10,407 bases of DNA from Cyanobacteriota bacterium (GTDB lineage: Bacteria; Cyanobacteriota; Cyanobacteriia; Phormidesmidales; Phormidesmidaceae): NCBI GenBank assembly GCA_027592485.1, contig JAQCKL010000110.1, forward strand, positions 1-10,407. Reading direction: 5' to 3'. A model generated the notes under the pieces. The model saw only the letters and a list, made by a program, of their open reading frames with translations. It made no database searches and had not been told where the DNA came from. This document shows positions 6,891 through 10,407 of the stretch, in pieces. The translations under genes were made by a program, and so were the position numbers. Position 1 is the stretch's first letter. Every line of letters begins with the position of its first letter.

Positions 6891-6905
6891 TGGTTTTGAA
6901 AACCA
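6891..6905. promoter_or_regulatory. perfect dyad TGGTTTT-G-AAAACCA before the Amt fusion gene
   Basis: Two 7-nt arms are exact reverse complements around one base, ending 45 nt before ATG 6951. An odd-centred perfect dyad so close to the start is a good candidate operator for a dimeric regulator. It does not match the NtcA consensus. Function is inferred from symmetry and position only. Confidence 0.4.
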
Positions 6906-6950
6906 AGTCCCCTTGCATCTCTTTTCTGACTTGGGATTAGAGTTGGCGTT

Positions 6951-9900
6951 ATGAATGATGTCGGCTGGATTTTGATCTGTGCTGGGCTGGTCTTTTTGAT
7001 GCAGCCCGGTTTTATGTGCCTAGAGTCAGGGATGACCCGCACGAAGAACAGCATCAATGTTGCGGTCAAAAATCTTGCCGACTTTGGTATTTCCGGTTTT
7101 CTATTTTGGAGCTTTGGCTTCGGCCTGATGTTTGGCTCCTCCTGGTGGGGCTGGATCGGGCTGGATGGCTTTCTGTTGTCTGTAGATCAAGACGCCGCCT
7201 TAGGGGCGTTTTTTCTGTTCCAAGCTATGTTTTGCAGCACGGCCACCACGATTGTGTCGGGGGCGGTGGCCGAGCGCCTTCAATTTGCGGCCTATGGGGT
7301 GATTGCCATTCTGGTGTCGGGGATTATTTATCCTATTTTTGGCCATTGGGCTTGGAACGGTGTTGCCACCCGAGAAGCGCTGGGCTGGTTGCAGCAGATG
7401 GGATTCGTGGATTTTGCCGGATCGACGGTGGTCCATAGCATTGGCGCTTGGGTGGCGTTGGCGGCCCTGGTGATTATTGGTCCCCGCACCGGACGCTTTA
7501 GCCCCGATGGGAAAACCCATAAAATTCATGGCTGGAACCTACCGATGTCAGTGTTGGGGGCCATGCTGCTGTGGTTTGGCTGGCTGGGGGTCAATGGGGG
7601 CAGCACCCTTGCCTTTAATGACCAAATTGCCAGCATCATGGTGAATACGGTGATGGCGGGCATTGCCGGAATGCTCACCATGACGGCGATCAACTGGTGG
7701 CGCACCGGCATTGCCCAGCCGGAAAGTTTAATTAATGGTTCGATCTCAGGTTTAGTTTCCATTACCGCCGCCTGCAATGTGGTCAGCACCCCCGCCGCAG
7801 TGTTAATTGGGGCGATCGGGGCCGTTGTCACCACCACCACCATTCGCTGTCTAGAGCGCTACCGCATTGATGATGCCGTGGATGCGATCGCGGTGCATGG
7901 CGGCAGTGGGGCTTGGGGGACCCTTGCCGTTGCCCTATTTGGGCGATCGGAGCTGCTGGGCACCGGCCTCAGCCCGAGCCATCAGCTCCTCGTGCAATTG
8001 CTCGGCATTGGGGTGGCCTTTGCCTGGGCTTTTGGGGTGGCCTATGGGCTGCTGCGGGGCATTGACCACTGGTTCCCGCTACGGGTCTCGGTAGAAGCGG
8101 AAGACATCGGGCTTAACTACGCCGAACACCATGCCAAAACCGACGCCTACGAGCTGCTGAGGGTGATGGACGAGCAGGCCCAGACCCAAGACTTGAGTTT
8201 GCGGGTTCCGGTTGATCGCTTTACGGAAGTGGGCCACATCGCCACCCGCTACAACCAGGTGATGGCGTCCCTAGAGGGCTATGCCACCCAGCTCAAAACC
8301 TTTAATGCTGAGCTAGAAACGACCGTGCAAGCCCGCACTGCTGAGCTGGCCCAAGCCAATACTGAGCTGAAGCAGCTCGATCGCCTCAAGGATGAATTTC
8401 TGGCCAATACCTCCCACGAACTGCGTACCCCCCTGAATGGCATCATCGGCATTGCTGAATCGCTGATCGATGGAGTGACGGGTAAGTTATCCCCCGCCAC
8501 CCGCGCTAATTTGTCCCTGATCGTGGGCAGTGGGAGGCGGTTGGCCACCCTGATTAATGACATCCTCGATTTCTCAACGTTGCAGAGCCACGGCATGACG
8601 CTGCGGCCTCAACCGGTGCGCCTAGGGCAGCTCGTTGACGGGGTGTTGGCCCTGAGCACTGGGCTCAATCGCGCCAAACAGTTGCAACTGGTCAATGCAA
8701 TTCCGGCAGATTATCCCGCCGTCTGGGCAGATGAAAACCGGCTGCAGCAGATTTTGCACAACCTGGTGGGGAATGCCGTTAAGTTCACGGGATCTGGCGC
8801 AGTCAGGGTTGCAGCAGCCCTCAAGGAGGATGACCCAGAAAAAAAAATGGTGATCACCGTTGCCGATACGGGGGTGGGCATTCCCCAGGACAAGCTAGAG
8901 CGGATTTTTGAATCCTTTGAGCAGGCGGATGGGTCGGTCGGACGCCAGTACGGGGGTACGGGGCTGGGCTTAGCGATCACCAAACAGCTGGTCGAACGCC
9001 ATGGGGGTCAGATCTGGGTGGAATCAACGGTGGATGTGGGATCCCAGTTTCATTTCACCCTGCCCCTGGCCACCCCTGAGCAACGGGCTGCCGACCCTGC
9101 CCAGCGATCCGAGCCCCTTTATCTGCCAGCTCTCAAGGACTTAGTCGAGGTTTTGCCAGAGGGGGATGCGCCCCTGAGCCCCGCCACGGTGGCCGAGTCC
9201 GTGGCGCTAAATCAACGCTTTAAGCTACTGCTGGTGGACGATGAACCGGTAAATCTGCAGGTATTGCAGAATCATCTGTCCATGGAAAACTATGCGATCG
9301 CCCAAGCGGCCAGCGGTTCAGAGGTGTTTCAGGTGATTGAGCAAGGCTTCCAGCCCGACTTGATTTTGCTGGATGTGATGATGCCCAAGATGACCGGCTA
9401 TGAGGTCACCCGCAAACTCCGGGAGCGGTTCTCGGCCCACGAGCTGCCAATCCTGATGCTGACGGCCAAGAACCAGGTGCATGACCTGATTGAAGGGTTA
9501 GAAACCGGTGCCAATGACTATCTGGCCAAACCGGTAGCCAAGAAGGAGCTGTTGGCCCGGATCAAAACCCACCTGCGCCTCTCGAATCTCAATCGCGCCT
9601 ACAGTCGCTTTGTCCCCCACGAGTTTTTGCAACTGCTGGAAAAAGAGAGCATTGTCGATGTGCACTTGGGTGATCAAACCCAGCAAGATATGTCCGTGCT
9701 GTTTGCCGATATTCGCAACTTCACCGACCTCTCTGAGCAGATGACCCCGGCGGAAAATTTCGAGTTCATCAATGCCTACCTGGCCCAAATGGAGCCTGCC
9801 ATTGTTGAAAATGGCGGCTTTATTGACAAGTACATCGGTGATGCGATCATGGCGTTATTTCCAGGGGAGGCCGATCAGGCTTTGCAGGGGGCGATCGCCA

Positions 9901-10367
9901 TGCTGCGAAACCTTGACAGCTACAACCACCAGCGGGTTGCCGAGGGGTATGCCCCCGTCAGAAACGGCATTGGCATCAATTCGGGGTTAACCATGTTGGG
10001 CACCGTGGGGGGACCCTCCCACATGGACAGCACCGTAATCAGCGACACGGTCAACCTCGCTGCCCGCATCGAAGATCTGACCAAAACCTATGGCGTACCC
10101 CTCCTGATTTCCCAGGAAACCCTGATCCGCCTGAATGAGCCCGATGCCTACGCCTATCGCCTTGTGGATCGCGTCCAAGTAAAAGGCAAGTCCGAGCCCG
10201 TGTCACTCTTCGAAGTGTTTGAGGCTGACCCCGATGACATGCGCAATGGCAAACAGCGGCTCAAAACTCAATTTGAAACGGCGCTGACCCAGTTCCATTT
10301 AGGGGACTATGGGGCCGCCTTGGCGGGATTTGAAGCCTGTTTACAGTCCGTACCTAGGGCTTGCTGA
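6951..10367 (+). CDS. Amt ammonium channel / histidine kinase / receiver / adenylate cyclase fusion, 1138 aa
   Basis: One intact frame. Residues 1-400 are an Amt channel: M-Q-P-G-F (17-21), pore Phe94, A-T-T-I-V-S-G-A-V-A-E-R (98-109), Asp154, twin pore histidines His162 and His316, and an Amt-like tail ending Tyr400. About 401-444 is HAMP-like, then a coiled coil to 480. HisKA has phospho-acceptor His489 in S-H-E-L-R-T-P-L-N. HATPase has N604/N608, D-T-G-V-G-I-P (639-645) and G-G-T-G-L-G-L (668-674). The receiver (about 756-875) has D763/D764, phospho-acceptor D808, T838 and K860. The class III cyclase (about 908-1090) has metal Asp920 and Asp964, Lys960/Thr1028 for adenine, and Asn1035/Arg1039. 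Predicted role: membrane sensor turning ammonium status into cAMP through an internal phosphorelay, as in CyaC. The last residues (V-P-R-A-C) look non-native. A TGA at 6927 upstream leaves ATG 6951 as the start. Confidence 0.93.
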   Translation: MNDVGWILICAGLVFLMQPGFMCLESGMTRTKNSINVAVKNLADFGISGFLFWSFGFGLMFGSSWWGWIGLDGFLLSVDQDAALGAFFLFQAMFCSTATTIVSGAVAERLQFAAYGVIAILVSGIIYPIFGHWAWNGVATREALGWLQQMGFVDFAGSTVVHSIGAWVALAALVIIGPRTGRFSPDGKTHKIHGWNLPMSVLGAMLLWFGWLGVNGGSTLAFNDQIASIMVNTVMAGIAGMLTMTAINWWRTGIAQPESLINGSISGLVSITAACNVVSTPAAVLIGAIGAVVTTTTIRCLERYRIDDAVDAIAVHGGSGAWGTLAVALFGRSELLGTGLSPSHQLLVQLLGIGVAFAWAFGVAYGLLRGIDHWFPLRVSVEAEDIGLNYAEHHAKTDAYELLRVMDEQAQTQDLSLRVPVDRFTEVGHIATRYNQVMASLEGYATQLKTFNAELETTVQARTAELAQANTELKQLDRLKDEFLANTSHELRTPLNGIIGIAESLIDGVTGKLSPATRANLSLIVGSGRRLATLINDILDFSTLQSHGMTLRPQPVRLGQLVDGVLALSTGLNRAKQLQLVNAIPADYPAVWADENRLQQILHNLVGNAVKFTGSGAVRVAAALKEDDPEKKMVITVADTGVGIPQDKLERIFESFEQADGSVGRQYGGTGLGLAITKQLVERHGGQIWVESTVDVGSQFHFTLPLATPEQRAADPAQRSEPLYLPALKDLVEVLPEGDAPLSPATVAESVALNQRFKLLLVDDEPVNLQVLQNHLSMENYAIAQAASGSEVFQVIEQGFQPDLILLDVMMPKMTGYEVTRKLRERFSAHELPILMLTAKNQVHDLIEGLETGANDYLAKPVAKKELLARIKTHLRLSNLNRAYSRFVPHEFLQLLEKESIVDVHLGDQTQQDMSVLFADIRNFTDLSEQMTPAENFEFINAYLAQMEPAIVENGGFIDKYIGDAIMALFPGEADQALQGAIAMLRNLDSYNHQRVAEGYAPVRNGIGINSGLTMLGTVGGPSHMDSTVISDTVNLAARIEDLTKTYGVPLLISQETLIRLNEPDAYAYRLVDRVQVKGKSEPVSLFEVFEADPDDMRNGKQRLKTQFETALTQFHLGDYGAALAGFEACLQSVPRAC

Positions 10368-10407
10368 AAAAGTATAGACTTCATGTCCGACAAGGGCTTC
10401 AGCCCTT
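10357..10407. mobile_element. possible left end of an IS element (runs off window)
   Basis: CTAG (10354-10357) is followed by GGGCTTGCTGAAAAAG (10357-10372), which has the look of an IS terminal inverted repeat, with YTAR-like target bases as used by some IS5-family elements. The cyclase frame ends within it (TGA 10365-10367), 20-30 residues before where I expect the C-terminal tail of such cyclases to end. AAGGGC-TTCA-GCCCTT (10392-10407) is a perfect hairpin inside it. No transposase is visible because the window ends. The alternative is a native 3' end with a terminator hairpin at 10392-10407. Confidence 0.4.

Larger units (their letters stand above)
6541..6950. promoter_or_regulatory. 410-nt divergent intergenic region between glycosyltransferase and Amt-kinase-cyclase genes
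   Basis: I find no gene here on either strand. It must carry the promoters of two divergent genes. TATACT at 6773-6778 is a plausible -10 for the rightward gene, but it has only a poor -35 (TTAAAG, 6747-6752, 20-nt spacing). It sits inside CAGT-N9-ACTG (6763-6779). TTGACC at 6872-6877 could be a -35 without a clear -10. No GTA-N8-TAC NtcA box is present. GAAGC-CAC-GCTTC (6825-6837) is a short inverted repeat. Two better inverted repeats are listed separately. Confidence 0.5.

Noticed and set aside
6541..6950. NtcA box (GTA-N8-TAC) expected for an ammonium-related gene.
   Set aside because: I checked every GTA in the region; the two present (in CCTGTACC and GCAGTAGG) are not followed by TAC at the required spacing.
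7016..7438. Plus-strand 140-codon frame inside the Amt domain.
   Set aside because: It is a +1-frame shadow of the Amt coding sequence, which has unambiguous conserved motifs.
1..10407. CRISPR arrays, rRNA or tRNA genes, complete transposases.
   Set aside because: No regularly spaced direct repeats, no RNA gene signatures and no transposase motifs were seen on either strand.

Overview
The window looks like cyanobacterial chromosome. The evidence is ten exact HIP1 octamers (GCGATCGC; for example at 1222, 2355, 2995, 4183, 5203, 5753, 7884, 9294 and 9891), Uma2-family nuclease genes, a CyaC-like histidine kinase/receiver/adenylate cyclase module, and a dispersed repeat of a type common in this phylum. 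The fairly GC-rich codon use would fit a Leptolyngbya- or Nodosilinea-like filamentous form, but that placement is inference.

Layout. 1-420: 3' end of a dienelactone-hydrolase-family gene (+). 456-569: short spacer holding a dispersed inverted repeat. 570-1523: exported or membrane-anchored protein of unknown function (+). 1640-2367: a gene graveyard, in which a frameshifted Uma2 gene (+) and an RluA-type pseudouridine synthase gene (-) are both cut at their 3' ends and fused tail-to-tail at about 2046-2050. 2511-3071: intact Uma2 nuclease (+). 3175-3351: C-terminal remnant of an HNH endonuclease (-). Four elements then run on the minus strand from high to low coordinates: a polytopic GT39-like glycosyltransferase (6540-4960), a MalF/UgpA-type sugar ABC permease (4877-3966), a four-cysteine uracil-DNA-glycosylase-family protein (3925-3347) and the HNH remnant. 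6541-6950 is a 410-base non-coding leader with two inverted repeats.

The main item is 6951-10367 (+). It is one uninterrupted 1138-residue reading frame that joins a full Amt ammonium channel to a HAMP-like/coiled-coil segment, a histidine kinase, a receiver domain and a class III adenylate cyclase. All catalytic and phospho-acceptor residues I looked for are present. The simplest reading is a single-polypeptide ammonium sensor: ammonium at or through the Amt part changes kinase activity, the kinase phosphorylates its own receiver, and the receiver sets cAMP output. Amt-kinase fusions are known (Ks-Amt5 of Kuenenia) and CyaC-type kinase-receiver-cyclases are known; I do not know of a characterised protein that joins both.

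The 3' end of that gene seems to be cut by foreign DNA. The last natural residues stop in a conserved C-terminal helix region, and the stop codon lies inside a sequence that looks like an IS terminal inverted repeat after CTAG. With the dead nuclease and rluA fragments, this suggests an actively eroding, element-rich neighbourhood.
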